Shown: positions 24,672-33,771, numbered from the stretch's first letter. The stretch is DNA of 64,000 bases from Arthrobacter globiformis (GCF_003261175.1 NZ_QLNP01000003.1:33697-97696); one strand, 5' to 3'. Numbers and translations: made by a program. Notes: generated from the letters alone by a model not told the origin.

Positions 24672-24943
24672 GTCATCACGCCGGAGATTGCCGAAGCCTG
24701 GACCGAGGTCTACTGGCTCATGGCCGATGCCCTGATCAAGCTGGAGAAGGGCCTCTACGCGGCCCAGGCGAACACGCAGATGTGGATGCCGTGGACCGTC
24801 GTCGAGAAGACCCCCGCCGGCACCGGATCGATGACTTTCGCCCTGGCGCGAAAAACATCCGCAACGAGGCCATCGAGGCAGGCATCCCCGCAACACGGAT
24901 CCACTACGAGGTCTTCGGACCGGACATCTGGCTGGCCGCCTAG
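24672..24943 (+). pseudogene. hmp: Flavohaemoglobin (hmp) relic with 5' and internal deletions
   Basis: From 24672 the frame reads VITPEIAEAWTEVYWLMADA, then LIKLEKGLYA, the last helices of an Hmp globin domain. It runs into MWMPWTVVEKTPAGTGSMTF, the start of the FAD domain. After about 24843 the frame breaks and the extreme C-terminus resumes in another frame: NIRNEAIEAGIPATRIHYEV, then FGPDIWLAA and stop. The haem-binding N-terminus (about 120 residues), and most of the FAD and NAD domains, are missing from a protein normally near 400 residues. No start codon or ribosome site serves the remnant. It cannot make NO dioxygenase. Confidence 0.85.
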
Positions 24944-24975
24944 CCCCTATTATCTGGACGAAAACTCCAGAACGG

Positions 24976-25025
24976 ACGACGGCGGCCCCGCACCTCTGAA
25001 GAAAAAGGTGCGGGGCCGCCGTCGT
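24976..25025. terminator. 20-bp perfect hairpin between hmp relic and pckG
   Basis: Positions 24976-24995 and 25006-25025 are perfect 20-base inverted repeats (core GGCGGCCCCGCACC) around the ten-base loop CTGAAGAAAA. It lies six bases beyond the pckG stop codon and 32 bases after the hmp relic, serving convergent transcripts. Confidence 0.75.
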
Positions 25026-25031
25026 ACTGGT

Positions 25032-26858
25032 CTAGGCCAGACGGGACTTCAGGCCGTCGAGCTCCTGCTGGAGCGCTGCGGGCAGCGAATCGCCGAAGTT
25101 GGCGAACCACTCTTCGATCGAAGCGAGCTCGGTCTTCCACTCGTCGGCGTCGACGCGGACGGCGTCCTCCACCTGAGCGGGGGTCATGTCGAGCCCGTCG
25201 AGGTCGATGGCGTCGCCGGTCGGGACGAAGCCGATGGGGGTCTCCACGGCGTCGGCCTTACCTTCGAGCCGCTCGATGGCCCACTTCAGGACACGTGCGT
25301 TGTCCCCGAAGCCCGGCCAGGCGAAGCCACCCTCAGCGGTACGGCGGAACCAGTTGACCAGGAAGATCTTGGGCAGGCGCTCCGGGTTAGCTTTGGCGGA
25401 CAGGTTGACCCAGTGGTTCAGGTAGTCGCCTGCGTCGTAGCCGATGAACGGAAGCATGGCCATGGGGTCGCGGCGGACCACGCCGACGGCACCGGCCGCA
25501 GCAGCGGTGGTCTCGGACGACAGGGTGGAGCCCATGAAGATGCCGTTGGTCCAGTCGCGGGCCTCGGTGACCAGCGGGATGGTGGTCTTGCGGCGGCCGC
25601 CGAACAGGATGGCGGACAGTTCCACGCCGTTCGGGCTGTGGTACTCCTCGGCCAGCATGTCGATCTGGTCGATCGGGGTGCAGAAGCGCGAGTTCGGGTG
25701 GGCTGCCGGCTTGGCGGACTCGGGCGTCCAGGAGTTGCCCTGCCAGTCGGTGAGGTGCGCCGGGGTTTCCTCGGTCATGCCCTCCCACCAAACGCCGCCG
25801 TCGTCGGTCAGCGCGACGTTCGTGAAGATGCTGTTGCCCTTGGCGATGGCGCGCATGGCGTTCGGGTTGGTGCCCCAGCCGGTGCCGGGGGCCACGCCGA
25901 ACAGGCCGGCCTCGGGGTTGACGGCGCGGAGCTCGCCTTCCTTGCCGAACCGCATCCAGGTGATGTCGTCGCCGAGGGTCTCGACCTTCCAGCCCTTGAT
26001 GGTGGGGTCCAGGAGGGCAAGGTTGGTCTTGCCGCAGGCAGACGGGAAGGCAGCCGAGACGTAGTACGTCTTCTGTTCAGGCGAGGTGAGCTTGAGGATG
26101 AGCATGTGCTCGGCAAGCCAGCCCTCGTCGTGGGCCATGACCGAGGCGATGCGCAGGGCATAGCACTTCTTGCCCAGCAGCGCGTTTCCGCCGTAGCCGG
26201 AGCCGAAGGACCAGATGGAACGCTCTTCGGGGAAGTGCACGATCCACTTGTCCGGGTTGCAGGGCCACGGGACGTCTGCCTGGCCGGCCTCCAGCGGAGC
26301 ACCCAGGGAGTGCAGGGCCGGAACGAAGAAGGCGTTGGTTTGGGTGATCCGGTTCAGGACGTCCGTGCCGATGCGGGCCATGATGCGCATGGAGGCGACA
26401 ACATAAGCCGAGTCGGTGATCTCGACGCCGAACTTCGGGTCCTCGGCGTCGAGGTGGCCCATGACGAACGGGATGACGTACATGGTGCGCCCGCGCATGG
26501 AGCCGGAGAACAGCCCGCGCAGCTTCTCCTTCATCTCCGCCGGGGCCATCCAGTTGTTGGTGAAGCCTGCGTCGTGCTCCTTCTCAGAGCAGATGAACGT
26601 CTGCTCTTCAACGCGGGCCACGTCAGCGGGGTCCGAGAAGGCAGCGAAGGAGTTGGGGAACAGGTCCTGGTTCAACCGCTTCAGGGTGCCGGCCGCGACG
26701 AGTTCGTCGGTGAGGCGGGTGTTTTCTTCCTCGGAGCCGTCGACCCAGTGAATCCGGTCCGGCTGGGTGAGCCCAGCGACCTCTTCAACCCAGGCCAGCA
26801 GACCGGCATGGGTGGTGGGTGCTTTCTCAAGCAGCGGCAGTCGCGCCAGGTGGGCCAT
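25032..26858 (-). CDS. pckG: Phosphoenolpyruvate carboxykinase (GTP)
   Basis: A 608-residue cytoplasmic enzyme converting oxaloacetate and GTP to phosphoenolpyruvate, CO2 and GDP, the entry to gluconeogenesis. Clear GTP-class features are [20 protein letters not shown], the P-loop with reactive cysteine ([13 protein letters not shown]), the metal/kinase loop ([10 protein letters not shown]), [12 protein letters not shown] and [20 protein letters not shown]. Length is typical. AGGAAGGG sits upstream of ATG 26858. The upstream 280 bases carry palindromes at 27009-27035 that may mediate carbon-source control. Monocistronic. Confidence 0.97.
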   Translation of the reverse strand: MAHLARLPLLEKAPTTHAGLLAWVEEVAGLTQPDRIHWVDGSEEENTRLTDELVAAGTLKRLNQDLFPNSFAAFSDPADVARVEEQTFICSEKEHDAGFTNNWMAPAEMKEKLRGLFSGSMRGRTMYVIPFVMGHLDAEDPKFGVEITDSAYVVASMRIMARIGTDVLNRITQTNAFFVPALHSLGAPLEAGQADVPWPCNPDKWIVHFPEERSIWSFGSGYGGNALLGKKCYALRIASVMAHDEGWLAEHMLILKLTSPEQKTYYVSAAFPSACGKTNLALLDPTIKGWKVETLGDDITWMRFGKEGELRAVNPEAGLFGVAPGTGWGTNPNAMRAIAKGNSIFTNVALTDDGGVWWEGMTEETPAHLTDWQGNSWTPESAKPAAHPNSRFCTPIDQIDMLAEEYHSPNGVELSAILFGGRRKTTIPLVTEARDWTNGIFMGSTLSSETTAAAAGAVGVVRRDPMAMLPFIGYDAGDYLNHWVNLSAKANPERLPKIFLVNWFRRTAEGGFAWPGFGDNARVLKWAIERLEGKADAVETPIGFVPTGDAIDLDGLDMTPAQVEDAVRVDADEWKTELASIEEWFANFGDSLPAALQQELDGLKSRLA

Positions 26859-27008
26859 TGCAGTTCCCTTCCTCGGGTTCAGTGGTGTGTGCTAAATGCT
26901 ATTTCTGATGATCTGGACCAATTCGCGGTCAGACATCGGATGTCCTGCCCGCCGGGACCCAACTTCCGCGGAAATTCGCGGAATTTTTATTTAGAAAAGT
27001 CGAAATTG

Positions 27009-27035
27009 GTGACGAAGGTCACATAGACCGGTCTA
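27009..27035. promoter_or_regulatory. Two adjacent palindromes upstream of pckG
   Basis: GTGAC-GAAG-GTCAC (27009-27022) is followed one base later by the perfect 12-mer TAGACCGGTCTA (27024-27035). They lie about 150 bases upstream of the pckG start and about 100 before tRNA-Arg. Symmetry suggests binding sites for dimeric regulators (GntR- or other-type); the regulator is not identified. Confidence 0.5.
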
Positions 27036-27137
27036 GTTGCGTAAATTACAGGGTCCTCGATTTGGAACTCCCGCTGTCCTCGCGTAAAGTTAATCGAGGT
27101 TCGGGGCGAGCGAAAAACTCGCCGGGAACCGGAAGAT

Positions 27138-27211
<74 letters not shown>

Positions 27212-27216
27212 CAGCG

Positions 27217-27252
27217 AGAAGGTCCGCATCGGGAAACCGATGCGGACCTTCT
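27217..27252 (+). terminator. 16-bp stem, GAAA-loop terminator after tRNA-Arg
   Basis: AGAAGGTCCGCATCGG (27217-27232) pairs perfectly with 27237-27252 around a GAAA tetraloop, six bases after the tRNA end. It also faces the convergent GntR gene. Confidence 0.75.
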
Positions 27253-27286
27253 GCGTTAAGCATGGGTTAGTCCAGAACCGGGCTTC

Positions 27287-28015
27287 CTATTCGGCAACTG
27301 CCTCCCGTATCCGCTGCCGGAACCCCTCGAAGTGGTGCGTCAGCTCGCGGGCTGCCCTGGCCTTGTCCCCGGCAGCGACGGCCGAATAGATGTTCCGGTG
27401 GACTGCAGCGAGTCCCGGCAGGTCCTCCACGCCGGGTCCAACCTCGGCATAGATCTTGCGGTAAACCTTCCAGAAGACTCCTAGCAGGTTTAGCAGGAGC
27501 TCATTACTAAGGGGTTCAAAGAGCCTGCGGTGGAACTCAGCATCGGCTTCCACAAAGGCTTCCCCGGCCTCCGCGCTCTCCTCCATTCGGACCACGGACT
27601 CCTCGATGGCCGCGAGCTGTTCGGCCGTCATCTCGTCCATTGCGCTGCCAATAAGCCCCGCCTCCAGCGCGTGCCGGACGTCCACGAGCTGCCGCGCTTC
27701 CCGGCCGTGGTGCCGCAGCGAGAGCCGCCCGCGGAAAATCAGGCCGTCGGCGAGGGATTCGAAATTGCTGGTCGCAACGAACATGCCAAAGCCGTGGCGG
27801 ATCTCGATGACCCCCAGCGCCTGCAGGACCTTCAGCGACTCCCGCAGGGTATTCCGGCCCACGCCGAGCGCGAGGCACAGCTCGTTTTCGGTGGGAAGGG
27901 CGTCGCCCGGCTCCAGTTCACGGTCCAGGATGAGCTCCATGATGTCCGACTGCAGGGCGCGCAGGCGCGCCTGGGCGCCGAAGCGGGCCGGCGGAACCAC
28001 GTGGGAGGGCTGCAT
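27287..28015 (-). CDS. GntR/FadR-family transcriptional regulator (FCD domain)
   Basis: A 242-residue regulator. Its winged helix (RALQSDIMELILDRELEPGD, then ALPTENELCLALGVGRNTLR and ESLKVLQALGVIEIRHGFG) is the FadR subtype. The C-terminal FCD domain (LVDVRHALEAGLIG; EADAEFHRRLF; HRNIYSAVAAGDKARAAREL) would bind a small organic acid via a metal. AAAGGAG lies six bases before ATG 28015. Diverges from the flavin oxidoreductase gene with 130 bases between, so that gene and itself are the obvious targets. The ligand is unknown. Confidence 0.92.
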   Translation of the reverse strand: MQPSHVVPPARFGAQARLRALQSDIMELILDRELEPGDALPTENELCLALGVGRNTLRESLKVLQALGVIEIRHGFGMFVATSNFESLADGLIFRGRLSLRHHGREARQLVDVRHALEAGLIGSAMDEMTAEQLAAIEESVVRMEESAEAGEAFVEADAEFHRRLFEPLSNELLLNLLGVFWKVYRKIYAEVGPGVEDLPGLAAVHRNIYSAVAAGDKARAARELTHHFEGFRQRIREAVAE

Positions 28016-28145
28016 GGAAGGCTCCTTTGCACTGTCCGTACTTTTCCTCACCGTAGCGGATGTCCCATGTCCCCAGAACGGCGGGGTCCATTGTTACGGC
28101 AGCGCCTGCCGAAATCCGCGGCAGGCGTGGGCGTAGGCTTTTGCC

Positions 28146-29603
28146 ATGCCACGTCTTGTTGAACGGGAATTCGATGTCATTGTGATCGGCGCCGGCGCGG
28201 CAGGGGAAAATGCCGCGGACCGGGTAGTGCAGGGCGGCCTCACGGCGGTTCTGGTGGAAGCTGAACTGGTGGGCGGCGAATGCTCCTACTGGGCGTGCAT
28301 GCCATCCAAGGCACTGCTGCGGCCGGGCACCGCACTGCACGGGGCCCAGTCAGTTCCAGGCGCCAGCGAGGCCGTGACAGGAACGCTTGATGCGGCCGCG
28401 GTCCTCAAGCGGCGCGACTCCTTCACGTCCCACTGGCAGGATGCCAGCCAGGTGGAATGGGTGGAGAGCGCAGGCATCGAGCTGATCCGCGGCCGGGCAC
28501 GCATCACCGGCGAGCGGACAGTGGGAGTCGCCGGGCTGGACGGCGACGCTTACGCACTCACGGCGCGTCACGCCGTCGTGCTTGCCAACGGCTCCACGCC
28601 CAACCGGCCGCCCGTCGACGGGCTGAGCGACGTTGAGTACTGGGGCACGCGGGAGGCGACCTCGGCAAAGGAGGTCCCCGGACGGCTTGGCGTGCTGGGC
28701 GGCGGCGTCGCCGGAACCGAGCTTGCCCAGGCTTTTGCCCGCCTCGGGTCCACGGTCACGCTGGTGGCGCGCAGCGGGCTGCTGCGCAATTTTCCCACTG
28801 AGGCAGCGGAACTGGTGGCCGCCGGCCTGCGCGCCGACGGCGTGGAGCTCCGGCTCGACGCCAAGACCCGCAGCGTCCACAGGAATTCGGACGGTTCCCT
28901 GACGCTCACGCTCGACGGCGGCGACACCGTCACAGTGGACCAGCTGCTGGTGTCGACCGGCCGGAGGCCCGCCCTGGACGGGATCGGGCTGGAAAACGTG
29001 GGGCTGTCCGCCAGCGACGGCAAGCCGCTGATCATCAGCACCGACTCCACCGGCCTGGTGGCCGGAGCCTCGGGCAACGACGGCGGCCGCTGGCTGTACG
29101 CGGTGGGCGACGCGGCGGGCAAGGTACTGCTGACCCACCAGGGCAAGTACGAGGCCCGGGCCACCGGCGCCGCCATTGCCGCCCGGGCCAAGGGCGAGCT
29201 GCGCGGGGACCCTGAGCCGTGGAGCCGGTACGCGCAGACAGCCGACGAACACGCCATTCCCAACGTGGTGTTCACCGACCCCGAGCTGGCCAACGTCGGC
29301 AGGTCGCTGGAGCAGGCCCGCACGGACGGCTACAACGCATCCTCGGTGGAGCTGCCCATCGAAGTGGCTGGCTCCTCCCTGCACGCCCGGAACTACAAGG
29401 GCTGGGCGCAGCTGGTGGTGGACGAGGACCGCAAGGTGCTGCTCGGCGCAACCTTCGCGGGGCCCGACGTCGCCGAACTCCTGCACGCGGCGACGATCGC
29501 CGTCGTCGGGGAAGTTCCGCTGGACCGGCTCTGGCACGCCGTGCCCTCTTATCCCACCGTCAGCGAGGTCTGGCTGCGGCTGCTGGAAAAGTACGGGCTC
29601 TGA
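28146..29603 (+). CDS. FAD-dependent pyridine nucleotide-disulfide oxidoreductase (SthA/LpdA-like)
   Basis: A 485-residue flavoprotein. The N-terminal FAD motif (VIVIGAGAAGENAADRV), a redox pair Cys46/Cys51 in GGECSYWACMPSK, the NAD(P) motif (RLGVLGGGVAGTELAQAFAR), the second FAD motif (WLYAVGDAAGKVLLTHQG) and a dimerisation domain are present. The end reads SYPTVSEVW where lipoamide dehydrogenase has His-Pro-Thr; the catalytic His is replaced by Tyr, as in SthA, MerA and mycobacterial quinone-reducing LpdA. A lipoamide dehydrogenase role is therefore unlikely; quinone or transhydrogenase chemistry is more plausible. Divergent from the GntR gene. Confidence 0.88.
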   Translation: MPRLVEREFDVIVIGAGAAGENAADRVVQGGLTAVLVEAELVGGECSYWACMPSKALLRPGTALHGAQSVPGASEAVTGTLDAAAVLKRRDSFTSHWQDASQVEWVESAGIELIRGRARITGERTVGVAGLDGDAYALTARHAVVLANGSTPNRPPVDGLSDVEYWGTREATSAKEVPGRLGVLGGGVAGTELAQAFARLGSTVTLVARSGLLRNFPTEAAELVAAGLRADGVELRLDAKTRSVHRNSDGSLTLTLDGGDTVTVDQLLVSTGRRPALDGIGLENVGLSASDGKPLIISTDSTGLVAGASGNDGGRWLYAVGDAAGKVLLTHQGKYEARATGAAIAARAKGELRGDPEPWSRYAQTADEHAIPNVVFTDPELANVGRSLEQARTDGYNASSVELPIEVAGSSLHARNYKGWAQLVVDEDRKVLLGATFAGPDVAELLHAATIAVVGEVPLDRLWHAVPSYPTVSEVWLRLLEKYGL

Positions 29604-29612
29604 TCTTTATTT

Positions 29613-29630
29613 GAACTGACTAGTCAGTTC
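29613..29630. promoter_or_regulatory. Perfect 18-bp palindrome, putative TetR operator
   Basis: GAACTGACTAGTCAGTTC (29613-29630) is perfectly self-complementary and lies 41 bases before the first gene of the operon that ends with a tetR gene. TGACTAGTCA-type cores are common TetR targets. Repression of the operon by its own TetR is inferred. Confidence 0.7.
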
Positions 29631-29670
29631 GGTTAGCCTTGAAGCAGACAACTTCTGCGAAAGGCCCGCT

Positions 29671-30399
29671 TTGCTCTGCGCACGACAGCTCAGCGTCAAA
29701 GGCCGGCGGCTCGACCTCCTGCCGCCGACCTCACTGCAGGTGGCCCGCGGCCAACTGCTGCTGGTAACCGGCGACCGCCAGGACCAGCGCACGGCCCTCA
29801 CCTTGGTCCTGAGCGGCCGGATGAAGCCCGACGGCGGCACTGCCAGTTGGGACGGCTCAGCAGGAATAAGGCCGCTCCGCCGCGCCAGCGCCCTGGTGGA
29901 CTCCCCAGGCGTCAACGAACCCGAACAGCACCTGAGCGTCGCCGACCTGGTGACCGAGGATCTGGCCCTGATCCCCCGGCGCTACCGCGGCGCCCTGCGC
30001 AGCAAGCCGTGGCTGAAGGTCAACCGCTTTGAGGACGTCGCCGGCATGTGGACGGAACAGCTCCCGGCGGCGCGGCGCACCGAGCTCCTCACGGCGCTGG
30101 CCCTTGCCAACCCCGGCACGGACCTCCTCGTGGTGGACTCCCCCGACCGGCACGGTTCCGATTCTGCCCACTGGCTGCCCCGTCTCACGGAGTTGGCGTA
30201 CGACGGCGGCCGGCCCCTCGCCGTCGTCGCAACCGTTACGTCTCTCCCGGACGGCTGGACCGGACCGACCGCGGAGATCGGCAATGCGGTCCGCCGCCCC
30301 TCCACGGCGAGTTTTTGTCCAGATAATGGCCGCAAAACGCCCCCGAAGTCCGAAGATGTGGACGGAAACTGCAGCGTGACGGAAGAGGTGGCCAAGTGA
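29671..30399 (+). CDS. Degenerate ABC-type ATPase-like protein
   Basis: A 242-residue protein with the outline of an ABC ATPase but all three catalytic motifs lost. The Walker A position reads GDRQDQRT (Gly and Lys replaced), the LSGGQ signature reads LPAAR, and Walker B reads LLVVDSPD with Ser for the catalytic Glu. The frame is intact and codon use normal, so it is probably expressed as a non-hydrolysing partner or regulator. TTG 29671 with AAAGG upstream is the likely start. Its stop overlaps the GTG of the YhgE/Pip gene (GTGA). Confidence 0.75.
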   Translation: MLCARQLSVKGRRLDLLPPTSLQVARGQLLLVTGDRQDQRTALTLVLSGRMKPDGGTASWDGSAGIRPLRRASALVDSPGVNEPEQHLSVADLVTEDLALIPRRYRGALRSKPWLKVNRFEDVAGMWTEQLPAARRTELLTALALANPGTDLLVVDSPDRHGSDSAHWLPRLTELAYDGGRPLAVVATVTSLPDGWTGPTAEIGNAVRRPSTASFCPDNGRKTPPKSEDVDGNCSVTEEVAK

Positions 30400-32432
30400 C
30401 TGTCCTGCGGCTGGCGCGCTCCGAGCTCAAGCGCATGACCGGCGGGCTGCTGCCCAAGCTGACCATTCTGGCCCTAGCCCTGGTGCCGCTGCTCTATGGC
30501 GCGGTGTACCTCTACGCCAACTGGAATCCGTACGGCAACCTCGACCGGATTGACGCCGCGCTCGTGATGGAGGACACCGGGGCGGCCAGCGGCAACGGAA
30601 CGCGGCTCGAGGCCGGGCAGAAGGTGGCGGACAGCCTCCTCGACGGACACGTGTTCAACTGGCAGACTGTCCACTCCGCCGCGGAAGCGGACCAGGGCGT
30701 CAGCGACGGAAAGTACGCCTTTGCCCTCAGGATCCCCAAGGACTTCTCTGCCAACCTCGCCTCGCCGGGCAGCTTCAATTCGGCGACCCAGGCCATGCTC
30801 AACGTCACCACCAACGACGCCAACAATTACCTTCTGAGCACCATCGTGGACAAGCTGACCACTGCCGTCCATGCGTCGGTGGCCAAGGAAGTCGGTGCGG
30901 AGACAGCCAACCAGCTCCTCACCGGCTTCGGCACCATCCACACCCAGATGGTGAAGGCGGCCGACGGCGCTGTCCAACTGGCCGACGGCGTCACCCGGCT
31001 GCACGACGGCACGGTCACCCTGCATGAGGGAACCGGGAAGCTGGAAACCGGGGCGGCCGACCTGTACAACGGCCAGGTCAGGCTTCGTGACGGGGCCAAC
31101 GAACTCTCGGCCGGCGCCGGACAGCTGAGCGCTGGGCTGGCGGAGTTGCGCGACAAGACGGCCGGGCTTCCGGCCGACTCGCAGCGCCTCGCTGACGGCG
31201 CCGCGCAGGTTGCGGCAGGAAACGCAGCACTTAACAGCAAAGTGCAGGACGCCGTCGGGCAGCTCGGGGCAGCAGAAAATGGCCTCCGCAGCCGGCTGCA
31301 GGAGTCCAACAGCAAGCTGGTGGCCGCCGGCGTCCTGACCCAGGAACAGTCGGACAGGGTGCTCGCGGAAGTTGATTCCGCGGCTGCCTCCGGCCCGGTC
31401 AGCGAGGCCAAGGCGAAGATCCAGTCAGACGCCGCGCAGATCCAGCGGCTTTCCGACGGATCGGCTGCGGTAAGTGCCGGCGCGGCACGGCTGGCCGCCG
31501 CCGCACCCGCGTTGACCGGCGGCATCTCGACGGCGTCCGCCGGGGCAGACCGGCTGGCAGCCGGAGCAGCAGCGCTGGCTTCCGGCGAGCAGACGGCGGT
31601 GGACGGTTCCGCCGCCCTTTCGGCGGGTGCCCAAAAGCTCGACGACGGTGCGGCGCAGCTGGAGAGCGGAGCCGGCACCGCGGCTGCCGGTGCCGGGAAA
31701 CTGGCTGACGGGCTGGCCCAGGGCGCCGGCAAGGTCCCCCACCCGGATGACTCGCAGAAAAGCAGCCTCTCGGCCGTGATGTCCGACCCCGTGGCCGTCA
31801 GCAACGTCTCGCAGGCAAAGGCGGGCTCCTACGGTGCCGGACTGGCCCCCTTCTTCATGACACTGGCCCTGTGGATCGGCATCTTCATGCTGGTCCAGGC
31901 CATGCGGCCCATCACCCAGCGCGCCCTGGCCTCCAACGCGCCGGCCTGGAAGATCGCGGTCGGGGGCTGGCTTCCGTTCCTGGCGGTGTCGGCCGTGCAG
32001 GCGAGCCTGCTCACCGTCGTCGTCAATGTGGGCCTTGGGCTGCATCCCGCCCATCCGTGGCTGATGTGGCTGTTCCTGCTGGCAGCCGCCATGGCATTCA
32101 GCGCCATCATCCAGGGCGTGGTGGCACTGCTCGGTTCGCCGGGGAAGCTGGTTGTCCTCATCCTGCTCGTGCTGCAGTTGGTCTCCTCCGGCGGCACTTT
32201 CCCGTGGCAGACCACGCCGGAGCCGCTGCACGCCGTCCACCGGGTCCTCCCCATGGGTTACGTGGTGGATGGGATGCGGCACCTGGTCTACGGGGCGGAC
32301 CTTTCCCTGATCCCGGCCACCGTGGCGGGGCTGTTTGGCTACACTTTGCTGGGGATGGCACTTTCGACGCTGGCCGTCCGCAGGAACAAGTTCTGGACCC
32401 TTAAGACCCTGAAACCGGAGATCGCCGTATGA
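30396..32432 (+). CDS. YhgE/Pip domain ABC-2-like membrane protein
   Basis: A 678-residue membrane protein. An N-terminal helix (LPKLTILALALVPLLYGAVY) is followed by the YhgE/Pip N-domain, and an extracytoplasmic region of 'DG-x-x-x-L-x-x-GA-x-x-L' repeats (about residues 190-445, for example LADGVTRLHDGTVTLHEGTG). Six C-terminal helices (from GAGLAPFFMTLALWIGIFML) resemble ABC-2 permeases. Homologues include phage infection protein Pip and the ESX/T7-linked EsaA; the transported substrate is unknown. Overlaps the genes on both sides by four bases. Confidence 0.9.
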   Translation: MTVLRLARSELKRMTGGLLPKLTILALALVPLLYGAVYLYANWNPYGNLDRIDAALVMEDTGAASGNGTRLEAGQKVADSLLDGHVFNWQTVHSAAEADQGVSDGKYAFALRIPKDFSANLASPGSFNSATQAMLNVTTNDANNYLLSTIVDKLTTAVHASVAKEVGAETANQLLTGFGTIHTQMVKAADGAVQLADGVTRLHDGTVTLHEGTGKLETGAADLYNGQVRLRDGANELSAGAGQLSAGLAELRDKTAGLPADSQRLADGAAQVAAGNAALNSKVQDAVGQLGAAENGLRSRLQESNSKLVAAGVLTQEQSDRVLAEVDSAAASGPVSEAKAKIQSDAAQIQRLSDGSAAVSAGAARLAAAAPALTGGISTASAGADRLAAGAAALASGEQTAVDGSAALSAGAQKLDDGAAQLESGAGTAAAGAGKLADGLAQGAGKVPHPDDSQKSSLSAVMSDPVAVSNVSQAKAGSYGAGLAPFFMTLALWIGIFMLVQAMRPITQRALASNAPAWKIAVGGWLPFLAVSAVQASLLTVVVNVGLGLHPAHPWLMWLFLLAAAMAFSAIIQGVVALLGSPGKLVVLILLVLQLVSSGGTFPWQTTPEPLHAVHRVLPMGYVVDGMRHLVYGADLSLIPATVAGLFGYTLLGMALSTLAVRRNKFWTLKTLKPEIAV

Positions 32433-33079
32433 GCACGCTGGAGGCGGACCAGGAACCCGTTGCACCAAGGAAGCTCCGCCCCGGCCGGACCAATGCCACA
32501 AAGCAGAAGCTGTTCGAGGCATCCATGGACCTGATCGGGGAACGCGGCGCATCAGGTGTGACGGTGGACGAGATCGCCGCTGCGGCCGGCGTGTCCAAGG
32601 GAACCGTCTATTACAACTTCGGCAGCAAGTCCGACCTGATCGCCCAGCTCCTGCGGCACGGCGTCGACATCCTCGAAGCCCGACTGCTCAGCGTGACGGG
32701 TGCGACCGCGGACCCGCTGGCCGGCATGGAGGCAATGATCGGCCAGGCCATGGACTTCATGGCCGAGTATCCGTCCTTCGCAAGGCTGTGGGTGGGCGAA
32801 CAGTGGCGGACGCCGAGCGAATGGCAGGACACTTTCGCCGAGCTCCGGACCAGGCTCCTGCGCGTGATCGGCACGGCAATCGAACGCGTTGCTGCGCAGT
32901 ACCCGGTGGACGCCAGCATTTCCCGGGGAAGCCTGGAAGCGGCCGTGTTTGGCGCCTGCTTCGTGGTGGGTCTGGACCGCCAGACATACAACCCCGAACG
33001 GAGCCGTGACCAAAGCGTTGCAGCCATCATGACGATCATGCGCGGCTACGTGCTGAAGGGGCCCGATCCTCGTGGATGA
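32429..33079 (+). CDS. TetR/AcrR family transcriptional regulator
   Basis: A 216-residue repressor. The N-terminal HTH (KLFEASMDLIGERGASGVTV, then DEIAAAAGVSKGTVYYNFGS and KSDLIAQLL) is canonical TetR; the rest is the all-helical ligand and dimer domain. Starts inside the stop of the YhgE/Pip gene (ATGA), making it part of that operon. The perfect palindrome at 29613-29630 ahead of the operon is its likely operator. Ligand unknown, possibly a lipophilic compound handled by the permease. Confidence 0.93.
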   Translation: MSTLEADQEPVAPRKLRPGRTNATKQKLFEASMDLIGERGASGVTVDEIAAAAGVSKGTVYYNFGSKSDLIAQLLRHGVDILEARLLSVTGATADPLAGMEAMIGQAMDFMAEYPSFARLWVGEQWRTPSEWQDTFAELRTRLLRVIGTAIERVAAQYPVDASISRGSLEAAVFGACFVVGLDRQTYNPERSRDQSVAAIMTIMRGYVLKGPDPRG

Positions 33080-33705
33080 TTAGTCCCATGCGTCACATGG
33101 GTAACAGCGGAAAGACAGCGATCGGTGCGTTTGCCGCAGCGGCAGGCCTGCTGGTGCTGACGTCCATCACGCTCGAAGAAGCAGCGCTGGTTGCATTTCT
33201 CGGCGCCGTGGCCGTGGGGTACGTGGCGTCCGTGGCGGAAGCCTTCGCCCGCCACCGTTACCTCGCCCTGCTGGCGGGCGGGGTGGGAACCAGCCTGTTC
33301 ATCGGGTGCAGCATCGCCTTCCTGCGCACGTGGGGGCTCGCCTTCAACCAGGATGCTGCCGCCTTGGGCCAGGCCGCGACCACCCGGGATTCGGACATCT
33401 ACTTCTACCTTGCGGCGGCCTCGGGATGCCTGACGCTGCTGGTGCTGTTTTGCGCGGCGGTCTGGCCGTCCCGGAGGCGGCTGCAGCGGAACGCACTCCC
33501 CCGACCCGCTGGCATGCCCGGGCCCCGGGGTGCAGGTCCCGTCCGGGGCGCAGGCTCGGCCCGTCCTGCAGCGAGGCTTCCCGCGGGCGCCAGGCAGCCA
33601 GGGCAGCGCCCTGTTCAGCAGAAGCACGCTCAGCAACCGACCCCGCGGAAAAGTGCCCAGCCAGCGCGCGCCCAGCGGTCCGGCGGACGGACGCCCGGCC
33701 GCTAA
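33076..33705 (+). CDS. Membrane protein with basic disordered tail, unknown
   Basis: Up to 209 residues with four hydrophobic helices (about residues 14-33, 36-56, 63-85 and 110-131), then a Pro/Gln/Arg/Ala-rich basic tail of some 70 residues. No family recognised. ATG 33076 overlaps the tetR stop; ATG 33088 is an equally possible start, and neither has a good ribosome binding site. Coupling to the tetR gene suggests it is the last gene of the operon beginning at 29671. Confidence 0.7.
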   Translation: MISPMRHMGNSGKTAIGAFAAAAGLLVLTSITLEEAALVAFLGAVAVGYVASVAEAFARHRYLALLAGGVGTSLFIGCSIAFLRTWGLAFNQDAAALGQAATTRDSDIYFYLAAASGCLTLLVLFCAAVWPSRRRLQRNALPRPAGMPGPRGAGPVRGAGSARPAARLPAGARQPGQRPVQQKHAQQPTPRKSAQPARAQRSGGRTPGR

Positions 33706-33771
33706 TACTGCGGCAACGCGTTGGGCCGGACCGGCACCTCCCGGCCCGTTCCCTAGGGGCAGGGGGTGCGG

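Noticed and set aside
24720-27026. A 768-codon plus-strand frame across pckG
   Set aside because: Only its first 60 or so codons (the hmp relic) have protein homology; the rest is antisense to PEP carboxykinase.
28146-29603. Dihydrolipoamide dehydrogenase (lpd) annotation
   Set aside because: The catalytic C-terminal His is replaced by Tyr and no 2-oxoacid dehydrogenase genes are nearby.
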